Source of the DNA: Microlunatus flavus
GTDB lineage: Bacteria; Actinomycetota; Actinomycetes; Propionibacteriales; Propionibacteriaceae
DNA length: 64,000 bases
NCBI RefSeq assembly: GCF_900110855.1
Contig: NZ_FOFA01000001.1
Span: 682,001-746,000, forward strand
Reading direction: 5' to 3'
In this document: positions 48,539 to 56,120 of the stretch, piece after piece
Position numbering within the stretch: the first letter of the stretch is position 1
How the letters are laid out: every line of letters begins with the position of its first letter
Translations under genes and position numbers: made by a program
The notes under the pieces: model-generated
Databases searched by the model: none
What the model saw: only the letters and a program-made list of their open reading frames with translations
What the model was told of the DNA's origin: nothing

Positions 48539-49417
48539 GTGCCCGACGTGGCGGACGAGCCGGCCCCCGCGCCCGCGTACGTCCACGCCGACCTGCTGCC
48601 GGGCGTCGTCGCGAGCACCGTCGGCTACGCCAGCGTCGAGAGCGAGGAACGGCTCCACCGCGGCGTCCCCTCGCCCTGGCTGACGGTGATCCTGAGCCTG
48701 GACGGGCCGATCGCGTGGTCGGAGGACCTCGACGGGATCGGCACCGGGGCGGAACGTCGCGAGTCGGTCCTGGTGAGCGCCCTCCACACGCGGGCGACGG
48801 CTGTCCGCCTGCCCCGCCGGCAGGCCGGCCTGCAGCTGGCCGTGCACCCCCTGGAGGCCCGCCGGCTGCTCGGCGCGAGCCCGGCCGAGCTGGCGTCCCG
48901 CGGGGTGACCGGCCCGGACGTGCTGGGCGCCCCGGCCGAGGCCCTGCGTCAGCGCCTGGTCGAGACAGCCTCCTGGCCGGAGCGGTTCGCGCTCCTGCAG
49001 ACCTTCCTGCGCGGACGCCTCGAGAGCGCCCCGCGCTCGACCCTCGTACGCCCCGAGCTGGCGGAGGCCTGGCGCTGGCTGCTGCGCAGCGACGGGCGGC
49101 GGCGTCTGGACGGGCTCGCGACGCACGTCGCCCTGAGCCCTCGGCACCTGACGACCCTCTTCGCGCGCGAGGTCGGCCTGCCCCCCAAGCGGGTGGCCCG
49201 GCTCGTCCGCTTCGACGCGACGGCCCGGAGCCTGACGCGCGCGACCGCTGCGGGCCGGCGTACGGACCTCGCCGCGCTCGCCGCCGCGCGCGGCTACGCC
49301 GACCAGTCGCACCTCGACCGCGAGTTCCGTGACCACCTCGGCACCAGCCCCACCGCCTGGTTGGCCGAGGAGCACCGGAACATCCAAGCCGGCGGCCACC
49401 GCAACGGCGAGGGTTGA
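48539..49417 (+). CDS. AraC-family regulator
   Basis: This 292-residue protein has a divergent N-terminal sensor (WLTVILSLDGPIAWSEDLDG) and a C-terminal AraC helix-turn-helix (LDGLATHVALSPRHLTTLFA; ALAAARGYADQSHLDREFRD). The second helix-turn-helix and the DREFRDHLGTSPTAW ending are of the kind seen in short AraC repressor/activators. The VOC-family gene follows 4 nt after its stop and is probably its partner. Confidence 0.87.
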   Translation: MPDVADEPAPAPAYVHADLLPGVVASTVGYASVESEERLHRGVPSPWLTVILSLDGPIAWSEDLDGIGTGAERRESVLVSALHTRATAVRLPRRQAGLQLAVHPLEARRLLGASPAELASRGVTGPDVLGAPAEALRQRLVETASWPERFALLQTFLRGRLESAPRSTLVRPELAEAWRWLLRSDGRRRLDGLATHVALSPRHLTTLFAREVGLPPKRVARLVRFDATARSLTRATAAGRRTDLAALAAARGYADQSHLDREFRDHLGTSPTAWLAEEHRNIQAGGHRNGEG

Positions 49418-49421
49418 GTCC

Positions 49422-49853
49422 ATGACCGACCCCGCACCGCAGACCCCGTCCCGTCCGCCGAGCGTCTGGCCCGCGTTCCGCGCGTCCGACGCACCGGCCC
49501 TGATCGACTTCCTCGTCGACGTCGTCGGCTTCCGCCGCACCGCGGTCTACCCCGACGGCGACGCCGCGGCGGGCAGGGTTGCGCACGCCCAGCTCGACTG
49601 GCCCGAGGGCGGGGCGATCATGCTCGGCAGCGACCGCGACGACGACGGCCCGAGGCCCGGGACCGCAGGCCTCTACGTCGTCACGGACCACGTCGACGCG
49701 GTGCACGCCCGCGTCAGCGCGGCGCCCGGCGTCCGGATCACGAGGGAGCCGGACGACCCCGGCTACGGCGGGCGCGAGTTCTCCATGACCGACCCCGAGG
49801 GCAACCACTGGTCGTTCGGGTCCTACCGCGGTGAGCCGGCGCCCCGCGCCTGA
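49422..49853 (+). CDS. VOC (glyoxalase/bleomycin-resistance fold) protein
   Basis: This 143-residue protein has the paired beta-alpha-beta modules of the VOC fold: VWPAFRASDAPALIDFLVDV with GFRRTAVYPDG, then LYVVTDHVDAVHARV and FSMTDPEGNHWSFGSY, the usual C-terminal metal-site strand. Members bind drugs or do glyoxalase-type chemistry; the PhnB/YdfO-like branch often has no assigned substrate. It is 4 nt downstream of the AraC gene. Confidence 0.87.
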   Translation: MTDPAPQTPSRPPSVWPAFRASDAPALIDFLVDVVGFRRTAVYPDGDAAAGRVAHAQLDWPEGGAIMLGSDRDDDGPRPGTAGLYVVTDHVDAVHARVSAAPGVRITREPDDPGYGGREFSMTDPEGNHWSFGSYRGEPAPRA

Positions 49854-49954
49854 CGCCCGCCGCTGAATCGGGGTCCCCAGATCGTCCTCGCGGCTCGGGG
49901 CCCCGCTCAGCGCGTCGGCGGACCACGATCTGGCGACCCGCTGTCAGCAAGCGT

Positions 49955-49970
49955 GTGTAACGGCGTGTAA
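49955..49970 (+). repeat. GTGTAA direct repeat, 10-bp period
   Basis: GTGTAA occurs at 49955-49960 and 49965-49970, on the same helix face upstream of the permease promoter. It could be an activator site (for example a nitrogen regulator), but it does not match a full GlnR box that I can recognise. Confidence 0.35.
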
Positions 49971-49978
49971 AGGCCTGA

Positions 49979-49987
49979 GGTCAGACC
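49979..49987. promoter_or_regulatory. FadR-family operator candidate GGTC-a-GACC
   Basis: A perfect 4-1-4 palindrome lies immediately before the -35 box. With its flank it reads AGGTCAGACCA, close to the TNGTNNNACNA pattern of LldR/PdhR-type FadR-family regulators, one of which is encoded in this operon. Confidence 0.6.
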
Positions 49988-49988
49988 A

Positions 49989-50018
49989 TTGACGCCGACG
50001 CTCGACCTCCGACAGGAT
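49989..50018 (+). promoter_or_regulatory. Sigma-70-type promoter of the permease operon
   Basis: TTGACG at 49989-49994 and CAGGAT at 50013-50018 are 18 nt apart. This is the clearest two-box promoter in the window and leaves a leader of about 30 nt before the ATG. Confidence 0.65.
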
Positions 50019-50055
50019 CGCGCTCGCCCTGACCGACGCGAGACGGAGCCGCCCC

Positions 50056-51636
50056 ATGACGAGCACGCCCAGCACGCCGAGCGAGAAGCAGGCCGACGCC
50101 CACCTCGACGAGGCGATGGACGACGACGCCAGAGCGCTGGCGGAGCTGGGCTACACCCAGGAGCTCCACCGGGGGATGTCCGGCTTCTCGAACTTCGCCG
50201 TCTCGTTCTCGATCATCTCCATCCTGGCCGGCTGCATCACCTCGTACGGGATCGCGCTGCGCTCGGGCGGCCCGTCGACGCTGGTCCTGGGCTGGCTGAT
50301 CGTCGGCGTGCTGGTGCTGGCGGTCGCGGCGGCGATGGCCGAGGTCTGCTCGCGCTACCCGACGGCCGGCGGCCTCTACTTCTGGGCCGGGCGGCTGGCC
50401 AAGAAGAACCGTCGCGAGTGGGCCTGGTTCACGGGCTGGTTCAACTTCCTCGGCGAGGTCGCGGTCACCGCGGCCATCGACTTCGGCTGCGCCACCACCT
50501 GGATGGCCTTCATGAACCTCGTGTGGGGCGTCGAGGCGACTCCGGGCCGGACCTTCCTGCTCTTCGTCGGCATCATCGGAGTCCACGCCCTGCTCAACGT
50601 CTTCGGCGTCAACCTGGTGAGCCTGCTCTCCAGCGTCTCCGCCTGGTGGCACCTCGTCGGCGTCGCCATCATCGTCGCAGCGCTGTGGATCCTGCCCGAG
50701 AAGCACCAGTCGGTGTCCTGGACGCTGACCGGCTTCCACAACGAGACCGGCTGGACCTTCACCCCGTACGTCTTCCTGCTCGGCCTGCTGATGGCCCAGT
50801 ACACCTACACCGGCTACGACGCCTCGGCCCACGTCGCGGAGGAGACCAAGAACGCCTCCCGCGCCGCTCCGCGCGGCATCGTCACCAGCGTGCTGGTCTC
50901 GGTGATCGGCGGCTTCGTCCTGCTCTACTCGATCACCGCCGCGATCACCGACCGCAGCGAGGAGGGCCTGGCCAAGCTGTCGGAGTCGGCCACCGGGCTG
51001 CCGCCCGCGCAGATCTTCCTCGACTCCCTGAACAGCCCCGGCGTGGCCAAGTTCCTGCTGTTCATCGTCTGCGTCGCGCAGTTCTTCTGCGGCATGGCCT
51101 CCGTCACCGCGAACTCGCGCATGTCGTACGCCTTCTCCCGCGACAACGCGCTGCCGGGCTCGCGGCTCTGGGCCAAGGTCAACCCGCGCACCGGCACCCC
51201 GACGAACTCGATCTGGCTCTGCGTGACCCTCTCGGTGATCCTGGCGCTGCCGGCCCTCAAGAGCCTGACCGCCTACTTCGCCGTCACCTCGATCGCCGTC
51301 ATCGGCCTCTACATCGCCTACGTCATCCCGGTCCTGCTGCGCCGGCTCAACCGCGACTTCACCCCCGGCCCGTGGAACCTCGGCCGCTGGAGCGGCCTGA
51401 TCGGCTGGGTCGCGGTGGTCTGGGTGGTGATCATCTGCATCCTGTTCGTCCTCCCGCCGGTCGCCCCCGTCGACGTCAGCACGTTCAACTACGCGCCGGT
51501 GGCGGTGGTCGTGGTGCTCGCGTTCGCCTTCGTCAGCTGGCACGTCAGCGGCAAGAAGAACTTCATGAACGGCCCGCCGGTCTCCGAGGCCGAGCCGCCC
51601 GCCACCACCGCACGGCCGACCTCTGGCACTGCGTGA
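50056..51636 (+). CDS. APC-family amino acid/amine permease
   Basis: This 526-residue protein has about twelve membrane helices and the APC start GFSNFAVSFSIISILAGCIT, then EVCSRYPTAGGLYFWAGRLA and YTGYDASAHVAEETKNASRA, typical of the ACT group that carries GABA, choline or other amines. The operon context (glutamine-synthetase-like enzyme, aldehyde dehydrogenase, SDR) favours an amine such as ethanolamine. It heads the operon, and its stop overlaps the regulator gene (GTGA). Confidence 0.88.
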   Translation: MTSTPSTPSEKQADAHLDEAMDDDARALAELGYTQELHRGMSGFSNFAVSFSIISILAGCITSYGIALRSGGPSTLVLGWLIVGVLVLAVAAAMAEVCSRYPTAGGLYFWAGRLAKKNRREWAWFTGWFNFLGEVAVTAAIDFGCATTWMAFMNLVWGVEATPGRTFLLFVGIIGVHALLNVFGVNLVSLLSSVSAWWHLVGVAIIVAALWILPEKHQSVSWTLTGFHNETGWTFTPYVFLLGLLMAQYTYTGYDASAHVAEETKNASRAAPRGIVTSVLVSVIGGFVLLYSITAAITDRSEEGLAKLSESATGLPPAQIFLDSLNSPGVAKFLLFIVCVAQFFCGMASVTANSRMSYAFSRDNALPGSRLWAKVNPRTGTPTNSIWLCVTLSVILALPALKSLTAYFAVTSIAVIGLYIAYVIPVLLRRLNRDFTPGPWNLGRWSGLIGWVAVVWVVIICILFVLPPVAPVDVSTFNYAPVAVVVVLAFAFVSWHVSGKKNFMNGPPVSEAEPPATTARPTSGTA

Positions 51637-52364
51637 ACGACCTCGTCGACGGGGTGGCCCCCGACGTCCTGGCCCCGACCGCGAGCAGCGGGCGGCACAC
51701 GTTCGAGGGCTGCGTCGAACGGCTGGCCACGGCGATCCGGCTCGGCGTCTACCCGTACGGGACCATGCTGCCGCCGGAGCGCGAGCTCGCGGTCCTGCTC
51801 GGGGTCTCCCGCGCCACGGTGCGCGAGGCGATCAGCGCGCTCCGTTCCGCGGGCATGGTCAGGACCACGCGCGGGCGCGGCGGCGGCAGCGTCGTCGACC
51901 TGGAGCCGACCACGCCGGGCAGGGCCGCGGCGGCCCCCGAGGCGCGGCGCCCCGAGCTGCTCGACGCGCTGGTCTTCCGGCGCGTGGTCGAGCCCGGCGC
52001 CTGCTTCGTGGCCGCGTCGACCCCGCTGACCACGGCCGGCCTCGAGGGGCTGCACGCGGCCCACGCGGAGGTCCGCGAGGCCGTCGACCCGGCCGAGCAC
52101 CGCCAGGCCGACGCCCGGCTGCACCTGGCCCTCGCCGGGCTGACCGGCTCCGCGTCGCTGGTCGCGGCCGTGACGCAGGTCCAGGCCGCGGTGCACGAGA
52201 TGCTGCTCGCGATCCCCGTGCTGGCGGTCAACATCGAGCACTCCGACGCCCAGCACGCCGAGGTCGTGGCGGCGGTCGTGGCGGGCGAGCCCGAGCGGGC
52301 CCGGCGGGCGATGGAGGAGCACTGCGACGACACCGCGGCCCTGCTGCGAGGGTTGCTGCGGTGA
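51633..52364 (+). CDS. FadR-type GntR-family regulator
   Basis: This 243-residue protein has a GntR winged helix (YGTMLPPERELAVLLGVSRA, VREAISALRSAGMVRT) and an all-helical FCD ligand domain (VFRRVVEPGACFVAAST, HLALAGLTGSASLVAAVTQV). It is translated from a GTG that overlaps the permease stop. It most likely controls its own operon through the palindrome at 49979-49987. Confidence 0.9.
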   Translation: MNDLVDGVAPDVLAPTASSGRHTFEGCVERLATAIRLGVYPYGTMLPPERELAVLLGVSRATVREAISALRSAGMVRTTRGRGGGSVVDLEPTTPGRAAAAPEARRPELLDALVFRRVVEPGACFVAASTPLTTAGLEGLHAAHAEVREAVDPAEHRQADARLHLALAGLTGSASLVAAVTQVQAAVHEMLLAIPVLAVNIEHSDAQHAEVVAAVVAGEPERARRAMEEHCDDTAALLRGLLR

Positions 52365-52401
52365 ACGCACCGGTGAGGCGAGAGCGAGAGGAACGAGCCG
52401 C

Positions 52402-53802
52402 ATGAGCACCACGACCAGGCAGGCGCCGAACGAGCGCTACCTCGGCGTCGACGCCCTGCGCGCGGAGGTGGCGCGCGGCGAGATCGACACGGTGGTCGTC
52501 GCCTTCACCGACATGCAGGGCCGGCTCCAGGGCAAGCGCATGCACGCGGCGTACTTCCTCGAGCACGTCCTCGAGCAGGGCACGGAGGGCTGCAACTACC
52601 TGCTCGCCGTCGACGTCGAGATGAACACCGTCGACGGCTACGCCCTCACGTCCTGGGCGTCGGGCTACGGCGACCTGGAGTTCGCGCTCGACCTCGCGAC
52701 GCTGCGCCGGCTGCCGTACGAGCCCGGCGCGGCGATGGTCCAGTGCGACATGGTGCAGCTCGACCACTCCCCCGTGGCGCCCTCGCCGCGCACCATGCTC
52801 ACCACCCAGCTCGACCGCCTCGCCGAGCGCGGCCTCGTCGCCCTGGCCGGCACCGAGCTGGAGTTCATCGCGTTCCAGACCTCGTACGAGGACGCGTGGC
52901 GCTCCGGCTACCGCGACCTGGTGCCGGTCAACCAGTACAACGTCGACTACTCGATCCTCGGTGGCGGCCGGGCCGAGCCGCTGCTGCGCGAGATCCGCAA
53001 CGCGATGTACGCCGCGGGCATGGACGTCGAGTCCGCCAAGGGCGAGTGCAACCTCGGCCAGCACGAGATCGGCTTCCTCTACGCCGACGCGCTCACGACC
53101 GCCGACAACCACGCCGTCTACAAGACCGCCGCCAAGCAGATCGCCGCCAACCGCGGCCAGTCGCTGACCTTCATGGCCAAGTTCGACGAGCGCGAGGGGT
53201 CCTCCTGCCACGTCCACCTGTCGCTGCGCGGCGCCGACGGGTCGACGACCTTCTGGGACTCCTCGGGCTCCGGACAGGGCGGGCGGACGAAGGAGTACGA
53301 CTCCTTCATCGCCGGCCTGCTGGCGACGATGGCCGACTTCACGCTGCTCTACGCGCCGAACGTCAACTCCTACAAGCGGTTCGCGGCCGGGTCCTTCGCA
53401 CCGACGACCATCGCCTGGGGCGAGGACAACCGGACCTGCGCCGTCCGGCTCGTGGGTCACGGCAAGAGCGCCCGCCTCGAGAACCGCGTGCCCGGCGGGG
53501 ACGTGAACCCCTACCTGGCGATCGCCGCGATGATCGCGGGCGGGCTGCACGGCATCGACGAGGGGCTCGAGCTGCCGCCGGCGCTGGTCGGGAACGCGTA
53601 CGACCCGTCCGACACAGCCCTGCCGAAGATCCCCACGACGCTGCGCGACGCGCGTGACCGCTGGAACGCGTCGGCCGTGGCCCGCGCCTGCTTCGGCGAC
53701 GAGGTCGTCGACCACTACACGAACATGGCCGACGTCGAGCTCAAGGCCTTCGACGCCGCCGTGACCGACTGGGAGCTGCGCCGCAGCTTCGAACGCATGT
53801 GA
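52402..53802 (+). CDS. Glutamine-synthetase-like gamma-glutamyl-amine ligase
   Basis: This 466-residue protein is related to PuuA/GlnA3/GlnA4, which join glutamate to an amine using ATP. The metal-site residues Glu152 and Glu154 (AGTELEFIAFQ), SSCHVHLSL, VNSYKRFAAGS and ARLENRVPGGDVNPYLA are all present. NSYKRF in place of the GlnA arrangement marks the amine-using branch. With an SDR and an aldehyde dehydrogenase behind it, an amino alcohol such as ethanolamine is the likeliest acceptor, as described for Streptomyces GlnA4. A polyamine remains possible. Confidence 0.87.
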   Translation: MSTTTRQAPNERYLGVDALRAEVARGEIDTVVVAFTDMQGRLQGKRMHAAYFLEHVLEQGTEGCNYLLAVDVEMNTVDGYALTSWASGYGDLEFALDLATLRRLPYEPGAAMVQCDMVQLDHSPVAPSPRTMLTTQLDRLAERGLVALAGTELEFIAFQTSYEDAWRSGYRDLVPVNQYNVDYSILGGGRAEPLLREIRNAMYAAGMDVESAKGECNLGQHEIGFLYADALTTADNHAVYKTAAKQIAANRGQSLTFMAKFDEREGSSCHVHLSLRGADGSTTFWDSSGSGQGGRTKEYDSFIAGLLATMADFTLLYAPNVNSYKRFAAGSFAPTTIAWGEDNRTCAVRLVGHGKSARLENRVPGGDVNPYLAIAAMIAGGLHGIDEGLELPPALVGNAYDPSDTALPKIPTTLRDARDRWNASAVARACFGDEVVDHYTNMADVELKAFDAAVTDWELRRSFERM

Positions 53803-53815
53803 GGACGTCAGAACC

Positions 53816-55189
53816 GTGAGCACCACCACCCGAGACCGCTGGGACGTCGTCGACCCGGCGACCGAGCAGGTCATCACCACCGTCGACCTGGCGAGCCTCG
53901 ACGAGACCGACGCCGCGATCGAGCGGGCGCACACGGCGTACGAGGCGTGGCGCGACGTCGCGCCCGGGGACCGCGCGCGGCTGCTGCGCGCGTTCGCCCG
54001 GGTCGTCGAGGCCCACGTCGACGAGCTCGCCGAGCTCGAGATCAGCAACGCGGGCCACACCGTGGGCAACGCGCGCTGGGAGGCCGACCAGGTCGCCCGG
54101 GTCCTCGAGTACTACGCGGGCACGCCGGAGCGGCAGTTCGGCCGGCAGATCCCGGTGCCGGGTGGGGTGGACGTGACGTTCCACGAGCCGGTCGGCGTCG
54201 TCGGGATCATCGTCCCCTGGAACTTCCCCATGCTCATCGCCTCCTGGGGTTTCGCCCCGGCGCTCGCCGCCGGCTGCACGGTCGTGCTCAAGCCGGCCGA
54301 GCTGACGCCGCTCTCGGCCCTGCGGCTGGCCGAGCTGGCCCGCGAGGCCGGCCTGCCGGAGGGCGTGTTCACGGTGCTGCCCGGGCGCGGCCCGGTCGTC
54401 GGCGAGCGGTTCGTCACGCACCCGCTCGTGCGCAAGGTGACGTTCACCGGGTCGACGAAGGTCGGCAAGCAGGTGCTCGCCGGCTGCGCCGAGCAGGTCA
54501 AGCGCTGCACGCTCGAGCTCGGCGGCAAGTCCGCGAACATCGTGTTCGCCGACGCCGACGTGGCCGCCGCCGCGGCCGCCGCGCCCGGCGGCGTGTTCGA
54601 CAACGCCGGGCAGGACTGCTGCGCGCGGTCGCGGATCCTCGTGCAGAACTCCGTCCGCGAGGAGTTCCTCGAGCGCTTCGCCGCTGCGGTCGACGCGTTC
54701 GTGGTCGCCGACCCGCGCTCCGACGACACGCAGATGGGCCCGCTGATCTCCGCCGGCCAGCGTGACCGCGTGCGGGGCTACCTCGACGGCGCGGACGTCG
54801 CGTTCACCGGGTCCGCCCCCGACGGCCCCGGCTTCTGGGTGCCGCCGACCGTCGTGCTCGCCCGCTCGACGCAGGAGGCCGTCTGGCGCGAGGAGGTCTT
54901 CGGACCGGTCGTCGCCGTGCTCGGCTTCGACGACGAGGCCGAGGCCGTCGCCCTGGCGAACGACAGCGACTACGGCCTGTCCGGCTCGATCTTCACCCGC
55001 GACGTCGGCCGCGCGCTGCGCGTCGCCCGCGGCGTCCAGGCCGGCAACCTCAGCGTCAACTCGCACTCCTCGGTGCGCTACTGGACGCCCTTCGGCGGCT
55101 ACAAGCAGTCCGGCCTGGGCCGCGAGCTCGGGCCCGACGCCGCCGACGCCTTCACCGAGACCAAGAACGTCTTCATCAGCCAGTCCTGA
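53816..55189 (+). CDS. Aldehyde dehydrogenase
   Basis: This 457-residue NAD(P)-dependent enzyme has PWNFPMLIASWGFAPAL for cofactor binding, catalytic Cys268 (GQDCCARSR), general base Glu234 (TLELGGKSANIV) and the end motif PFGGYKQSGLGRE. It is slightly short for the family (usually ~480). In this operon it would oxidise a gamma-glutamyl-linked aldehyde to the acid. GTG start 14 nt after the ligase stop. Confidence 0.92.
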   Translation: MSTTTRDRWDVVDPATEQVITTVDLASLDETDAAIERAHTAYEAWRDVAPGDRARLLRAFARVVEAHVDELAELEISNAGHTVGNARWEADQVARVLEYYAGTPERQFGRQIPVPGGVDVTFHEPVGVVGIIVPWNFPMLIASWGFAPALAAGCTVVLKPAELTPLSALRLAELAREAGLPEGVFTVLPGRGPVVGERFVTHPLVRKVTFTGSTKVGKQVLAGCAEQVKRCTLELGGKSANIVFADADVAAAAAAAPGGVFDNAGQDCCARSRILVQNSVREEFLERFAAAVDAFVVADPRSDDTQMGPLISAGQRDRVRGYLDGADVAFTGSAPDGPGFWVPPTVVLARSTQEAVWREEVFGPVVAVLGFDDEAEAVALANDSDYGLSGSIFTRDVGRALRVARGVQAGNLSVNSHSSVRYWTPFGGYKQSGLGRELGPDAADAFTETKNVFISQS

Positions 55190-55224
55190 CCCGCACGACC
55201 GACACGAGAGCAGGGAACGAAGCA

Positions 55225-56001
55225 GTGGTGGAACGAGAGGGCCGCGTCGAGGGCCGTACGGCGGTCGTGACCGGCGGGTGCTCGGGGATCGGGCTGGCGT
55301 CCGCGCGCCGGCTGGCCGACGAGGGCGCGCACGTGGTGGTCGGCGACCTGGACGAGCGGCGCGGGCCCGAGGTCGCCGACGAGCTCGGGGGGCTCTTCGT
55401 GCGCTGCGACGTGACCAGCCCCGACGACGTCGACGCCCTGTTCGGGGCGGCCAAGGAGACGTACGGGTCGGTCGACATCGCCTTCAACAACGCGGGCATC
55501 TCCCCGCCCGACGACGACTCGATCCTCGTCACGGGGCTCGACGCCTGGCGCCGCGTGCAGGAGGTCAACCTGACGTCGGTCTACCTGTGCTGCAAGGCCG
55601 CGCTCGGCCACATGGTCGAGCAGGGCCGCGGGTCGATCATCAACACCGCGTCGTTCGTCGCGGTGATGGGCGCGGCGACGTCCCAGATCTCCTACTCCGC
55701 CTCCAAGGGCGGCGTGCTGTCGATGAGCCGCGAGCTGGGCGTGGAGTTCGCGCGGCAGGGCATCCGCGTCAACGCGCTGTGCCCGGGTCCGGTGAACACC
55801 CCGCTGCTGCAGGAGCTGTTCGCCTCCGACCCGGAGCGCGCCGCGCGCCGGCTGGTCCACGTGCCGATGGGCCGCTTCGCCGAGCCCGAGGAGATCGCGA
55901 ACGCGGTGCTCTGGCTCGCCTCGGACGAGTCGAGCTTCGTCACCGCCAGCACGTTCCTCGTCGACGGCGGCATCAGCGGGGCGTACGTCACGCCTCTGTG
56001 A
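55225..56001 (+). CDS. Short-chain dehydrogenase/reductase
   Basis: This 258-residue SDR has cofactor loop AVVTGGCSGIGLASA (TGxxxGIG at 16-23), FNNAGIS, catalytic Ser143, Tyr157 and Lys161 (SYSASKGG) and the CPGPVNTPL turn. It is the last gene of the operon, 35 nt after the aldehyde dehydrogenase. An alcohol-oxidising SDR followed by an aldehyde dehydrogenase is what breakdown of a gamma-glutamyl amino alcohol would need. Confidence 0.9.
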   Translation: MVEREGRVEGRTAVVTGGCSGIGLASARRLADEGAHVVVGDLDERRGPEVADELGGLFVRCDVTSPDDVDALFGAAKETYGSVDIAFNNAGISPPDDDSILVTGLDAWRRVQEVNLTSVYLCCKAALGHMVEQGRGSIINTASFVAVMGAATSQISYSASKGGVLSMSRELGVEFARQGIRVNALCPGPVNTPLLQELFASDPERAARRLVHVPMGRFAEPEEIANAVLWLASDESSFVTASTFLVDGGISGAYVTPL

Positions 56002-56020
56002 GCCCTGGTCCGACGCGGGT

Positions 56021-56111
56021 TCCCTGAGGAACGACCGCTCGATCGGCCGGGCCACCTCGCGCTGGGCGTGAGAGCGAGCGGTCGGCCGATCGAGAGGTCG
56101 GATCTCAGGGA
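56021..56111. terminator. Long nested inverted repeat between convergent genes
   Basis: TCCCTGAG (56021-56028) pairs with CTCAGGGA (56104-56111), and CTCGATCGGCCG (56038-56049) with CGGCCGATCGAG (56083-56094), with equal 9-nt spacers on both sides. A second pairing is possible between CGACCGCTCG (56032-56041) and CGAGCGGTCG (near 56075-56084). It fills the gap between the SDR and the convergent oxidase gene and could terminate both or mark a small repeat element. Confidence 0.6.
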
Positions 56112-56120
56112 CGCGAGCGG

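Noticed and set aside
49955-49970. GTGTAA repeats as a GlnR box
   Set aside because: The half-site pattern does not match the GTNAC-type arrangement well enough; kept only as a direct repeat.
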